From CAZBUB01 sp046546355 (GTDB lineage Bacteria > Desulfobacterota > Desulfovibrionia > Desulfovibrionales > Desulfothermaceae), in assembly GCA_046546355.1 (NCBI GenBank), contig JBKGXZ010000002.1, positions 1-64,000 of the forward strand: 64,000 nucleotides of DNA. The letters run 5' to 3'. The notes under the pieces are model-generated. The model was not told the DNA's origin, made no database searches, and saw only the letters and a program-made list of their open reading frames with translations. The translations under genes were made by a program, and so were the position numbers. Positions 26,832 to 34,991 of the stretch are shown here, piece after piece. The number at the start of each line of letters is the position of its first letter. The first letter of the stretch is position 1.

Positions 26832-27980
26832 CTAGACCCCTCTGCCCCTGATCAGGCGCAGGATGTTCTTGATGTCCGTGGGGGATATGAACTCCCCATC
26901 CACCCGGTTAGCCAGGAACACCCGCTCTGGATGCTCCACCGTCTTTTTCACCTCGTGCACCACCTGGCCCATGTTCATCTCCACCACCACGATATACTGG
27001 GCAGCAGAACACTTCTCTCGGACCAGCTCGGCTGGAAAAGGCCATATGGTCTGCAGCTCCAAAAGCCCCAGTCTCTCCCCGCGATTCCTGCGGTTCTTGA
27101 CTATATGCAGTGCGGAGCGGGCCGCACAGCCGTAGGAGACCAGCACGCAGTCCGCATCAGCCAGGAAGTACTCCTTATATCTGGTCAACTGGTGCACATT
27201 GTTCTCGATCTTGTCTATCAGGTGATGGATCAGGCCATGGATAACTCCTGGATCGGTGGTGGGAAAGCCCCACATATCGTGGTACAGCCCGGTAACATTG
27301 TATCTGTGCTTGTCCCCGAAGTCGGACATGGGCAGCCTGCCGTCCTCCCGGGGCAAGTAGGGATGAAAGTCCACTCCTTCGGGTACTGAGGTGCGCAGCC
27401 TCCTGACCGGTTCTATCTCCCCCGGGCTGGGAACCTGCAGCTTCTCCCGCATATGGCCCACGATCTCGTCCAGGAGCAGTATCACCGGCGTACGGTAGGT
27501 TTCCGCCATATTGAAGGCCTCCACAGTGATCCGGAACAGATCCTGGTGGTTGGAGGCGGTCAGGGCGATGATAGCGTGGTCTCCGTGGGTGCCCCATCTG
27601 GCCTGGTAGACATCTGACTGGCTGGCATGGGTGGGCAGTCCTGTGGAAGGGCCTCCGCGCTGCACATCCGCAATCACGCAGGGAATCTCTGCCATGACTG
27701 CGAACCCCAGGGCCTCCTGCATCAGGGAAAACCCAGGTCCGCTGGTGGCGGTCATTACCTTGTGCCCTGTCAATGAGGCGCCTATAATAGCACAGATTGA
27801 GGATATCTCGTCCTCCATCTGCAAAAATCTCCTGCCCAGGGCCGGCATGCGCTGGGCCATATGTTCCATGATCTCGGAAGAAGGGGTGATGGGATAGCCG
27901 GAGTAGAAGCTGAGCCCTGCGTAAAGAGCAGCCTCAGCACAGACCTCGTTGCCCTGTACGAACTTGATTTCCCTGCTCAT
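26832..27980 (-). CDS. korA: 2-oxoacid:ferredoxin oxidoreductase, alpha subunit
   Basis: This 382-residue subunit carries GNEVCAEAALYAGLSFYSGY, PITPSSEIMEH, and the conserved RGGPSTGLPTHASQSDVYQ and GTHGDH stretches of KorA/VorB-type alpha chains. Its start overlaps the stop of the small ferredoxin gene by four bases. The combination with a separate ferredoxin-like delta subunit and the short alpha chain points to a 2-oxoglutarate or branched-chain enzyme rather than a pyruvate enzyme; I favour 2-oxoglutarate, which serves the incomplete citric-acid cycle of sulfate reducers. Confidence 0.92.
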   Translation of the reverse strand: MSREIKFVQGNEVCAEAALYAGLSFYSGYPITPSSEIMEHMAQRMPALGRRFLQMEDEISSICAIIGASLTGHKVMTATSGPGFSLMQEALGFAVMAEIPCVIADVQRGGPSTGLPTHASQSDVYQARWGTHGDHAIIALTASNHQDLFRITVEAFNMAETYRTPVILLLDEIVGHMREKLQVPSPGEIEPVRRLRTSVPEGVDFHPYLPREDGRLPMSDFGDKHRYNVTGLYHDMWGFPTTDPGVIHGLIHHLIDKIENNVHQLTRYKEYFLADADCVLVSYGCAARSALHIVKNRRNRGERLGLLELQTIWPFPAELVREKCSAAQYIVVVEMNMGQVVHEVKKTVEHPERVFLANRVDGEFISPTDIKNILRLIRGRGV

Positions 27981-28186
27981 TGCTCCTCCTTGAGAACCTC
28001 AATGGCCAGATCCGGACATCTGTATTCGCACAGCCGGCAGCCTATGCATTCCTCCGGGGCCTGAACCCTGGGCAGCCCGTCCTCGCCCATGGCCAGGACC
28101 TGCTTGGGACAGAAATGCGCACAGATCCCGCAGCCCTTGCACCAGCCAGGGTTTATCCTGTGCTCCTTCACTTTCTGCTTAGCCAT
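27977..28186 (-). CDS. korD: 2-oxoacid:ferredoxin oxidoreductase, delta (2[4Fe-4S] ferredoxin) subunit
   Basis: The 69-residue product has two clusters of cysteines, WCKGCGICAHFCPKQ and CIGCRLCEYRCPD, typical of a 2[4Fe-4S] ferredoxin. As first gene of the korDABC operon it is the electron-carrying subunit of the oxidoreductase. AAGGAG stands directly next to the ATG, closer than is usual. Confidence 0.93.
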   Translation of the reverse strand: MAKQKVKEHRINPGWCKGCGICAHFCPKQVLAMGEDGLPRVQAPEECIGCRLCEYRCPDLAIEVLKEEQ

Positions 28187-28311
28187 CTCCTTGCCCTGTT
28201 CCTTGGTTTCTCACTTAGGCCCATGGCTCCCAAAAGGCTCGGCCTTGGGGCTTGGGCCTGGCAAGCATGAATACCTCCCGGACCTCGCATGAAACAAGAT
28301 CACAACCTATT

Positions 28312-28407
28312 GAGATTGCTTCGTCGAAGACTCCTCGCAATGACGGATTATGCTCCAGCTACTGGCTCTATTTATGCTCGTCATTGTGAGCGTAGCGAAG
28401 CAATCTC
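28312..28407. repeat. MITE-like inverted repeat (GAGATTGCTTCG family)
   Basis: The left end GAGATTGCTTCG...CGCAATGACG and the right end CGTCATTGTGAGCG...CGAAGCAATCTC are inverted copies about 30 bases long around a centre of about 30 bases. Sequences with this ATTGCTTCG/GCAATGACG theme are familiar as interspersed repeats in many bacterial genomes. No transposase is present, so it would be a non-autonomous or relic element. Confidence 0.75.
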
Positions 28408-28459
28408 CATGAATAAGCTATAGTGTTTCTTTCTCGATCAAACAGGACGTCTGCGGCCA
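28408..28459 (-). repeat. 52-bp dispersed repeat, copy 1
   Basis: The reverse complement of this stretch matches 56555-56606 at 49 of 52 positions. It abuts the inverted repeat at 28312-28407. The other copy lies at the 3' end of ubiE in opposite orientation. Confidence 0.88.
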
Positions 28460-28503
28460 GAGACAGGGCTGACCGGAAAACCTGCATTTCTGTTTAGCCT
28501 GGC

Positions 28504-29145
28504 TCAGGGCTCGGTCTCAAGCCTGAAATTTTTGCAAGGCACGCCATTTTTGAAGACTGTGGCCACCAGTCTGGCTATGCGGTGCAGATTCTTGCGGTTT
28601 TCTTCTCTGTTCTCTTCCGCTCCCCGGAAAGTCAGAATAACCCCCAGTATAGAGGCAAAAAAGGCATGGGAAAAAAGCCTGATATTGCCTGAGGCGGCGC
28701 CGGACTGAACCATGATGCGGGAGAAATGCTGCAAGTAGTAGGCCTTGGTCTCCTCGAACCTGTCCTGGATCTCCGGATCCACGGACTCCTTGAGCATGAA
28801 ATGGCTCAGCATCTGCAAGGTGGCCTCCCGATCCAGAAAGAAGTCCACTATGCCTGTGGCGATCTCCTCAATGCTGTCATCACCTGTTTCCAGGCGCTGC
28901 AGCTGCTTCTGCTCTCCTTCCTGGATATCCTGGCCCAGTACCTCCAGCAGGATTGCATCCCGGCTCGGGAAATAGCGATAGATGGACGCCGGGGATATAC
29001 CTGCCTCCTGGGCAATGTCCCGCATTCCGATCTCCGCGAAGGGCCGCTGGGAAAACAGCTGCACTGCTGCATCCAGGATCAGGTCCTTCCTGTGCTCCCT
29101 TTCGGATTCCTTTAACTGCAGAAAAGTGGATTTCCTCTTGGCCAT
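28504..29145 (-). CDS. TetR/AcrR family transcriptional regulator
   Basis: The 213-residue product begins MAKRKSTFLQLKESEREHRK and has the TetR helix-turn-helix GMRDIAQEAGISPASIYRYF at about residues 39-58. GGAGG stands upstream of the ATG. A 6-bp inverted repeat at 29177-29192 is a possible operator. It lies upstream of korDABC on the same strand but is separated by 317 bases with repeats, so a direct regulatory link is not established. Confidence 0.9.
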   Translation of the reverse strand: MAKRKSTFLQLKESEREHRKDLILDAAVQLFSQRPFAEIGMRDIAQEAGISPASIYRYFPSRDAILLEVLGQDIQEGEQKQLQRLETGDDSIEEIATGIVDFFLDREATLQMLSHFMLKESVDPEIQDRFEETKAYYLQHFSRIMVQSGAASGNIRLFSHAFFASILGVILTFRGAEENREENRKNLHRIARLVATVFKNGVPCKNFRLETEP

Positions 29146-29176
29146 TTCTACCTCCGCTCCATATGGCGCTCAAACT

Positions 29177-29192
29177 CTCATGCCAACATGAG
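29177..29192. promoter_or_regulatory. Possible TetR operator
   Basis: CTCATG-CCAA-CATGAG is a perfect 6-bp inverted repeat located 32 bases upstream of the tetR start at 29145. Autoregulation is inferred from position only. Confidence 0.4.
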
Positions 29193-29439
29193 CACAGCAG
29201 CTTCGATCTTAGCTCTTAAAACATAATACAAGGCCTATGCAAAAGTAAACAGCTTTCAGGGCCCCAAATAGGATTCAATTACACAAACCCGCTCCAGGAC
29301 AGGGATAAGCATTAAACTTATCAAACGCAGCACTGGCTTGCTGCAGGACTGGCATACAGGCTTGAGTTTTACCTCCTGGTGCCCTATAAATCAGCAGGGA
29401 ACTGGTGGCACCGTATCCGTTCAGGGGCTGTGCATAGCA

Positions 29440-29508
29440 CACACTTGACACCGTGGGGTTAGGGCGGGTCGTCATGGAGTCCCTTCCTTACCCTCGATGT
29501 CAAGTGTG
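29440..29508. repeat. 69-bp hairpin element containing the 14-bp motif
   Basis: CACACTTGACA and TGTCAAGTGTG pair perfectly over 11 bases at the ends. A second inner stem (GGGTTAGG with CCTTACCC, one mismatch) follows. The loop contains GGGTCGTCATGGAG at 29466-29479, also found at 8782-8795. It resembles a small terminal-inverted-repeat element more than a terminator. Confidence 0.7.
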
Positions 29509-29639
29509 GGTAAAGACCAGGTTCAGGGGAGATTGAGAGCTAAATGGCATGAATATAAACTCGACCTCTGGAAGCTTACCTAACGCCCTTACCAGCTGAG
29601 ATTAACCAAGACCAAAACCTCATTGCGCGAGGAGAACTT

Positions 29640-30902
29640 ATGAGTCTACTGATCCAGGGAGCCAGGCTGCAAGACCACAGCATCCAGGATATTTACATCC
29701 AGGGGGACAGGATAGTCAGGATCGGCCCGGATCTTTCCCAGCAGCAGGCCGCAAAGGTCATCCAGGCCCAGGGCCAAGCCATTCTGCCCTCCTTTGTCAA
29801 CTGCCATACCCATGCCGCCATGAGCTTGCTCAGGGGGTACGCGGACGACATGGAGCTGCAGACCTGGTTGAATCAACATATCTGGCCCCTGGAGGCCAGG
29901 ATGAGCCAGGAGGACGTCTATATAGGGGCCAAGCTGGCCTGCCTGGAGATGATCAAGTCCGGAACTACCTTATTTAACGATATGTACTGGTACCTGCCCA
30001 GCACTGCCCGCGCTGTGCAGGAAATGGGCCTGCGCGCAGCCCTGTCCTCGGTGTTCATTGACTTCAACGACCCGGATACTGCGGCCAGGCGCTGGCAGGA
30101 ATGCCAGGAGCTCCTGGAGTACAGCCAGGACCTGGATCCCAGAATCATCTTCGCCCTGGGCCCCCATGCCGTTTACTCAGTGAGCCGAGACTCCCTGCTA
30201 CAGGCCAGGGATCTGGCCCTGGAGAAGGGCCTGCTGCTGCACATGCATCTCTGCGAGACAGAGAAGGAGGTCCAGGACTGCCAGCAGCAGCTGGGCCTGA
30301 CTCCTGTGGAGTACCTGCATGAATTGGGCCTGCTAAGCCCCCATCTTTGCGCCTGCCACTGCATCTGGCTGCAGGAAAGGGACATGCAGCTCCTGGCAGA
30401 CAACCAGGTCAGCGTGGTGCACAACCCTGCCTCCAATCTGAAGCTGTGCAACGGCAGCTTCCCCTATCCTGAGCTAAGGGCCAGGGGAGTGCATATCGGC
30501 CTGGGTACAGACGGCTGCTCTTCGAACAACAATCTGGACATGCTGGAAGAGATGAAGATTGCGGCCCTGGCTGCCAAATCCAGGAGCCAGGACCCTACCA
30601 TCATGCCTGCCCAGGAAATCTTTGAGGCCGCCACCCTGTCCGGAGCCCAGATCTTCGGCCTGCAGGCAGGCAGGATTGCAGAGGGCTGGCTTGCGGACTG
30701 CATCCTGGTGGATCTGGATCATCCCCAGCTGGTGCCGGACTATAACCTGCTCTCCAACCTGGTCTACTCCGCGAACGGGGACTGCGTACGAACCACCATC
30801 TGTGCCGGGCAGGTCCTGATGCAGGACAGAAAGGTCCCTGGGGAGCAAAAGATCCTGGCTCAGGCCCGGGAAAGGGCTGTCAGGCTGGTGCGCAAAAATT
30901 AG
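29640..30902 (+). CDS. mtaD: 5-methylthioadenosine/S-adenosylhomocysteine deaminase
   Basis: The 420-residue amidohydrolase has the metal-binding NCHTHAAMSLLRGYADDM, HMHLCETEKE, and the downstream GLGTDGCSSNNNLDM that supplies the last metal ligand and substrate contacts. These are hallmarks of MtaD, which deaminates S-adenosylhomocysteine and methylthioadenosine to the inosyl forms and so recycles methylation by-products. GGAGAACTT precedes the ATG. It is monocistronic, closed by the hairpin at 30903-30936. A related 8-oxoguanine or chlorohydrolase activity is possible but less likely. Confidence 0.9.
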   Translation: MSLLIQGARLQDHSIQDIYIQGDRIVRIGPDLSQQQAAKVIQAQGQAILPSFVNCHTHAAMSLLRGYADDMELQTWLNQHIWPLEARMSQEDVYIGAKLACLEMIKSGTTLFNDMYWYLPSTARAVQEMGLRAALSSVFIDFNDPDTAARRWQECQELLEYSQDLDPRIIFALGPHAVYSVSRDSLLQARDLALEKGLLLHMHLCETEKEVQDCQQQLGLTPVEYLHELGLLSPHLCACHCIWLQERDMQLLADNQVSVVHNPASNLKLCNGSFPYPELRARGVHIGLGTDGCSSNNNLDMLEEMKIAALAAKSRSQDPTIMPAQEIFEAATLSGAQIFGLQAGRIAEGWLADCILVDLDHPQLVPDYNLLSNLVYSANGDCVRTTICAGQVLMQDRKVPGEQKILAQARERAVRLVRKN

Positions 30903-30936
30903 CCCTCCCTGCTGACCAGATTGCATGCAGGGAGGG
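30903..30936. terminator. Bidirectional hairpin between convergent genes
   Basis: CCCTCCCTGC (30903-30912) and GCAGGGAGGG (30927-30936) form a perfect 10-bp stem with a 14-base loop, directly after the mtaD stop and ahead of the convergent radical SAM gene. No T-run is present on either side. Confidence 0.7.
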
Positions 30937-30963
30937 CCGCTGGACTTGAGAGAGCCCTCAGCT

Positions 30964-32493
30964 TCAGGTATTGGCCTTGCGCTTAGACGGAGCTAGCTCA
31001 GAGGCGCAGCTGTGCAGTCGCTTCTGGCAGGCCTTGGCCACCCGCTCAAAGTGATAGCCATAGATGGTCAGCTCTATGGCCTCGGGCAAAGCGCTGACCT
31101 TGGTTCTGGCTGTCTTGAAGAGCAGCTTCCAGTAGCGCAGACAGTTCCTGGAGAAGATTCCAATGCACAGCATGCTCTTGATAAGGGCCCGCACTTCGTC
31201 CCTGCTCAGCTTGCCTTTGGCCTTGGGCTGGTAGTTCTGGATAAAGGTGTGGATCCTTTTGTAGTACTCCTTGGGACTATATATAGTGCTGATCACCTGC
31301 TGGTAGCCTGCTAAAAGCGCGTCCTGGCCCATATTGGGTATAAAGTTCAGGCTGCCGTCCGTGTTGTCCCCGCTGGTCTCGTGCAACAACCTGCCCTCGG
31401 ACTTGAGCCTGTGCCAGAGCCTAGTGTGGGGAATGGCTCCCAGCAGGCCCACCATAGCTGTAACCACCCCGATCTGCTGGATAAACTTGATCTGGGTCTC
31501 GAAGATGCTCTCAGTGTCGTTGTCAAATCCCACAATAAACCCAGCCATAACCTGCATACCGTGCTGATGGATCTTCCGCACCGCTTCCACCAGATCCATG
31601 CCTGTGTTCTGAGTCTTGCCGCACTCCTTAAGGCTCTCCATACAAGGAGTTTCCAGCCCCAGGAAAACCTTGTTAAAATTGGCTGCGCTCATCAGATCCA
31701 TCAACTCCTGGTCCTCCGCCAGGTTCACGCTGGCCTCAGTAAGCAGGGTAAAGGGATAGTTGTGCCTCTTCTGCCAAGAGATCAGCTCTGGGAGCATGCC
31801 TTTGACGTTCTTCTTGTTCCCGATGAAGTTGTCGTCCACAATAAATACTGAGCCCTTCCAGCCCTGATCATAAAGGGCTTGCATCTCCTGCACCATCTGC
31901 TGTGGATCCTTGGTTCTGGGCTTGCGGCCATTCAGGATCACGATATCGCAGAACTCGCAGTCAAAGGGGCAGCCCCGGGAGTACTGCACCGGCATGGTGG
32001 CGTATTTACGCATATCGATCAGGGACCACATGGGCAAAAGGGTCCGGGTGATGTCCGGCCTCTGCTTGGAGGTGTAGATAGCCTGGGGCTGGCCTGCCTC
32101 CAGGTCCTGCAGGAACAAGGGCAAAGTTACCTCTGCCTCGTCCAGCACAAAATGGTCCACATCCGGAAAGCTCTCCGGCTGGGCGCCAAATGCAGGTCCA
32201 CCAGCCACCACCTTCCTGCCCAGAGACTTGCACCTGGAGATCACCTCCTGGGCGCTCTCCTTTTGCACCAGCATGGCGCTGATGAACACCATGTCCGCCC
32301 AAAGGATGTCCTTGTCCATCAGCGTGTCCGCATTCATATCCACCAGCTTTTTCTCCCACTGCCCGGGCAGCATGGAGGCTACTGTGAGCAGCCCCAAAGG
32401 AGGAAAGGCGGCCTTTTTGGAAATGAACTTCAAGGCGTACTTAAAGCTCCAGAAAGTATCCGGGTAGCTGGGATAAACGAATAGGATGCGCAT
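30964..32493 (-). CDS. B12-binding-domain radical SAM protein (DUF4070)
   Basis: The 509-residue protein has an N-terminal cobalamin-binding-like domain (MRILFVYPSYPDTFW to about residue 140), the radical SAM cluster C-x3-C-x2-C in YSRGCPFDCEFCD, and a C-terminal DUF4070-like region. Members of this class perform methylations or other radical chemistry on lipids, tetrapyrroles and antibiotics; hopanoid and bacteriochlorophyll enzymes are relatives. No neighbouring gene points to a pathway, so the substrate is unknown. The DxHxxGG cobalamin motif is not evident, so cofactor binding is uncertain. Confidence 0.85.
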   Translation of the reverse strand: MRILFVYPSYPDTFWSFKYALKFISKKAAFPPLGLLTVASMLPGQWEKKLVDMNADTLMDKDILWADMVFISAMLVQKESAQEVISRCKSLGRKVVAGGPAFGAQPESFPDVDHFVLDEAEVTLPLFLQDLEAGQPQAIYTSKQRPDITRTLLPMWSLIDMRKYATMPVQYSRGCPFDCEFCDIVILNGRKPRTKDPQQMVQEMQALYDQGWKGSVFIVDDNFIGNKKNVKGMLPELISWQKRHNYPFTLLTEASVNLAEDQELMDLMSAANFNKVFLGLETPCMESLKECGKTQNTGMDLVEAVRKIHQHGMQVMAGFIVGFDNDTESIFETQIKFIQQIGVVTAMVGLLGAIPHTRLWHRLKSEGRLLHETSGDNTDGSLNFIPNMGQDALLAGYQQVISTIYSPKEYYKRIHTFIQNYQPKAKGKLSRDEVRALIKSMLCIGIFSRNCLRYWKLLFKTARTKVSALPEAIELTIYGYHFERVAKACQKRLHSCASELAPSKRKANT

Positions 32494-32516
32494 AAAGCAC
32501 CTCCCCTATGCTTGAA

Positions 32517-32544
32517 CCAGCCTGCTGATAAGGAGTCAGGCTGG
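32517..32544. terminator. Hairpin ending the rpsU-dnaG-rpoD block
   Basis: CCAGCCTG and CAGGCTGG form a perfect 8-bp stem with a 12-base loop, between the nuclease stop (32561) and the radical SAM start (32493). It lacks a T-run on the minus strand. Confidence 0.6.
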
Positions 32545-32560
32545 CTTATTTTGATGATAT

Positions 32561-33235
32561 CTAATCGGCCAAAGGCCAGGGGGTGCATCTACGGCCCGGG
32601 GCGTAGCCAGCTTCAAAGGCTTCCCGTAGACCGGAAAAGCGTATCCGGTTTTTCTCGCTGATCCTTTGCCCAAATGCGCAGTCCAGGGTATGGAACCTCC
32701 TGCTTCGCTTGTTGCCTACGTACTCCTGAGTAGCTCGTTCCCCCTCCAGGATCCTGGGCCAAAAGCCCAGTCCCTGGTGCATGGCCCTTTTCTGGGCCTC
32801 AAGCAGACTCTGGGAATGTTCCTGCTCCTGCTCCGGATGGGGGTAGTAAAATGCCAGCCCCCTGGCCAGCAGCTCCTGGTTCAGCAGCTTTTTTCCAGGC
32901 AGCCATACATTGGCCAGAATCCTTCCGTGCCTGTCTGCATCCAGACTGCCTGTCTCCAAGGTCAGCTCAGTATTTTTAACTAAGGACCACAGCCCTTGCC
33001 TGGATTCCCGGGCATAATACTGCGGAGATCCCTTGTCACCGCCCGTCTCCGGGGCGTCTATGCCTTTTAGCCTGACCTTTTGTCCGCTTACAAGAAACAG
33101 GGTGTCCCCATCTGGGACCCAATCTACCCTGGCCTGCCAGGTATCTGACCAGCCAGCCCCAGAAAAGGAGAGCAGCAGCAAAAATGCAAGGCAAAAAACA
33201 GCAGCTATTCTGGGCAAAGGGCTTCTATCCTTCAT
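32561..33235 (-). CDS. Secreted thermonuclease-family (SNase-like) nuclease
   Basis: The 224-residue product has a signal peptide (ending near SFSGAGWSDT) and a staphylococcal-nuclease fold with VPDGDTLFL, VRLKGIDAPE and RHGRILANVWL, which supply the calcium-binding and arginine catalytic residues. The C-terminal part has KRSRRFHTLDCAFGQRI, a short cysteine-bearing tail similar to those of many bacterial SNase proteins. Its start overlaps the end of rpoD by 11 bases, so it rides on the sigma-factor transcript, an unusual partner for this block. Confidence 0.9.
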   Translation of the reverse strand: MKDRSPLPRIAAVFCLAFLLLLSFSGAGWSDTWQARVDWVPDGDTLFLVSGQKVRLKGIDAPETGGDKGSPQYYARESRQGLWSLVKNTELTLETGSLDADRHGRILANVWLPGKKLLNQELLARGLAFYYPHPEQEQEHSQSLLEAQKRAMHQGLGFWPRILEGERATQEYVGNKRSRRFHTLDCAFGQRISEKNRIRFSGLREAFEAGYAPGRRCTPWPLAD

Positions 33236-34991
33236 AATACGACCGCAGTATCTGGCTTCTGGAGGGGTGTTTCAGCTTGCGCAGGGCCTTGGCCTCGATC
33301 TGCCTGATGCGCTCCCTGGTCACGTTGAACAGCTTGCCCACCTCCTCCAGGGTATGATCTGATTTCTCACCGATGCCGAAGCGCTTGCGCAACACCTGCT
33401 CCTCCCTGGGGGTAAGTTCGGACAGGATCTGGTTGATCTGGTCCCCCAACTTGGTGTGCACCACCTCTTCCGCAGGAGCCAGGGCCCTCTTGTCCTCGAT
33501 GAAGTCCCCGAGGCTGGAGTCCTCTTCGTCTCCAATGGGCGTCTCCAGGGAGATGGGCTCTTTGGCGATGCGCAGCACCTTCTTGACCTTCTCCAAAGGA
33601 TAGTCCATGCGCTCCGCGATCTCCTCAGGCAGAGGATCGCGGCCCAGCTCCTGCACCAGATAGCGGGAGGTGCGCACCAGCTTGTTTATGGTTTCGATCA
33701 TGTGTACCGGGATGCGAATAGTCCTGGCCTGGTCGGCAATGGCCCTGGTTATGGCCTGCCGGATCCACCAGGTGGCGTAGGTGGAGAACTTGTAGCCCCG
33801 CTGGTATTCGAACTTGTCCACAGCCTTCATCAGGCCTATATTGCCCTCCTGGATCAGGTCCAAAAACTGTAGGCCCCGGTTGGTGTACTTCTTGGCGATG
33901 CTCACCACCAGGCGGAGATTGGCCCGGATCAACTCCTGTTTGGCCCTGAGAGCCATGCGGTTGCCGTTGCGCATCCTCCACAGGATGTCCTCCAGCTCAT
34001 AGACGTCGTGGCAGCACTTCTCCTCCAGCCTCTGCAAAATCTCCAGCTTACCGATGAGCATCTCCTTGAAGGAGAACAGCTCCTCCACTGTCATATTCAG
34101 GGCATCAGCGGCCAGCACCGGATTCATCTCCCGCTTATCCAGCTTGCGGAACAATTCCTCGATCTCCTGGTGGGTCTTGCCCACAGACAGGATGTAAGCG
34201 GAGTAATCCCTGCGGCAGTTGTTCATCTGCCGTACATAGTCCCCGATGTTCTCGATGATCTCATCTATTAGCTTCTTCTCCAGCTTGATGGCCCGCAGCT
34301 TGTCCACTATGTCTTCCTTAAAGTCCAGGACCTTGTCCTGGGCCCCGCGTACCCTCCTTTCCAGAGTGGCGCTGTCGTTGAACTTGTAGTAAATATTCTT
34401 CTTCTTGCGGTAGGTCTGCCGGATCTCTTCCAGGAGGTGTATCACTCGCTGGCGCTGATTCATTTCCTCTTCAGTGGGATCGTCCTCCTCAATGGTCTTG
34501 ACCACGTCCTTGAGCTTGACGTTGCCCTTCTTGAGCTCCTCTCCCACGCTGATCAAATATTCGATGGCCACCGGGACCTCCACCAGGGCGTAGAGGACCT
34601 CCATTTCCCCGGACTCGATCTTCTTGGCGATCTTGACCTCCCCTTCCCGGTCCAGAAGGGGCACCAGGCCCATCTCGTGCAGGTACATGCGAACCGGGTC
34701 CGAGCTGCGGGATATCTCCTGCACCTTGTCCTCTTCTGCCTCCTCCCCGGATGCTGAGGATTCCAGCTCCAGTGAGATCTCCTTGGGCATGACCTCGATC
34801 TTTTTATGGCTGGAGCCGTCTACAATAGAGATCTCCAGCTGCTGGAAGATGGTAATGATCTCCTCTATCTGGTCCGGCTCATTGACTTCTGCCGGCAGGG
34901 CCTGGTTCAACTCCTCGAAGGTCAAATAGCCCCTTTGCTTGCCCTTGGCTATCAAAGACTTTATCTGCTGAATATCCTTGATTGCGCTCAT
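33225..34991 (-). CDS. rpoD: RNA polymerase primary sigma factor (sigma-70)
   Basis: The 588-residue protein contains region 1.1 (IKSLIAKGKQRGYLTFEELN), region 1.2 (DPVRMYLHEMG), region 2 (GLMKAVDKFEYQRGYKFSTY then ATWWIRQAITRAI), region 3 and region 4 (TLEEVGKLFNVTRERIRQIE). It is the housekeeping sigma factor. Its start overlaps the dnaG stop by four bases in a minus-strand operon, as in the classic macromolecular-synthesis arrangement. Confidence 0.98.
   Translation of the reverse strand: MSAIKDIQQIKSLIAKGKQRGYLTFEELNQALPAEVNEPDQIEEIITIFQQLEISIVDGSSHKKIEVMPKEISLELESSASGEEAEEDKVQEISRSSDPVRMYLHEMGLVPLLDREGEVKIAKKIESGEMEVLYALVEVPVAIEYLISVGEELKKGNVKLKDVVKTIEEDDPTEEEMNQRQRVIHLLEEIRQTYRKKKNIYYKFNDSATLERRVRGAQDKVLDFKEDIVDKLRAIKLEKKLIDEIIENIGDYVRQMNNCRRDYSAYILSVGKTHQEIEELFRKLDKREMNPVLAADALNMTVEELFSFKEMLIGKLEILQRLEEKCCHDVYELEDILWRMRNGNRMALRAKQELIRANLRLVVSIAKKYTNRGLQFLDLIQEGNIGLMKAVDKFEYQRGYKFSTYATWWIRQAITRAIADQARTIRIPVHMIETINKLVRTSRYLVQELGRDPLPEEIAERMDYPLEKVKKVLRIAKEPISLETPIGDEEDSSLGDFIEDKRALAPAEEVVHTKLGDQINQILSELTPREEQVLRKRFGIGEKSDHTLEEVGKLFNVTRERIRQIEAKALRKLKHPSRSQILRSYYEG

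Larger units (their letters stand above)
28187..28503. other. Intergenic region with repeats
   Basis: This 317-base gap separates the korD start from the end of a TetR gene on the same strand. It contains the inverted repeat at 28312-28407 and the dispersed repeat at 28408-28459. I see no credible open reading frame and no clear promoter for korD in it. Confidence 0.6.
29146..29639. other. Long intergenic region between divergent tetR and mtaD
   Basis: This 494-base stretch holds the possible TetR operator at 29177-29192, the large hairpin at 29440-29508, and the mtaD ribosome site AGGAG before 29640. A 66-codon minus-strand frame at 29275-29475 has no recognisable product and runs into the hairpin, so I treat it as non-coding. 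The region could hold a decayed mobile element. Confidence 0.55.

Noticed and set aside
28312..28407. Possible CRISPR array or tRNA remnant
   Set aside because: There is a single inverted pair rather than regularly spaced direct repeats, and no cloverleaf or cas gene is present.
29275..29475. A 66-codon minus-strand frame in the mtaD upstream region
   Set aside because: No ribosome site or recognisable domain, and its 5' end lies inside the hairpin element; it may be a relic but I cannot support a gene.
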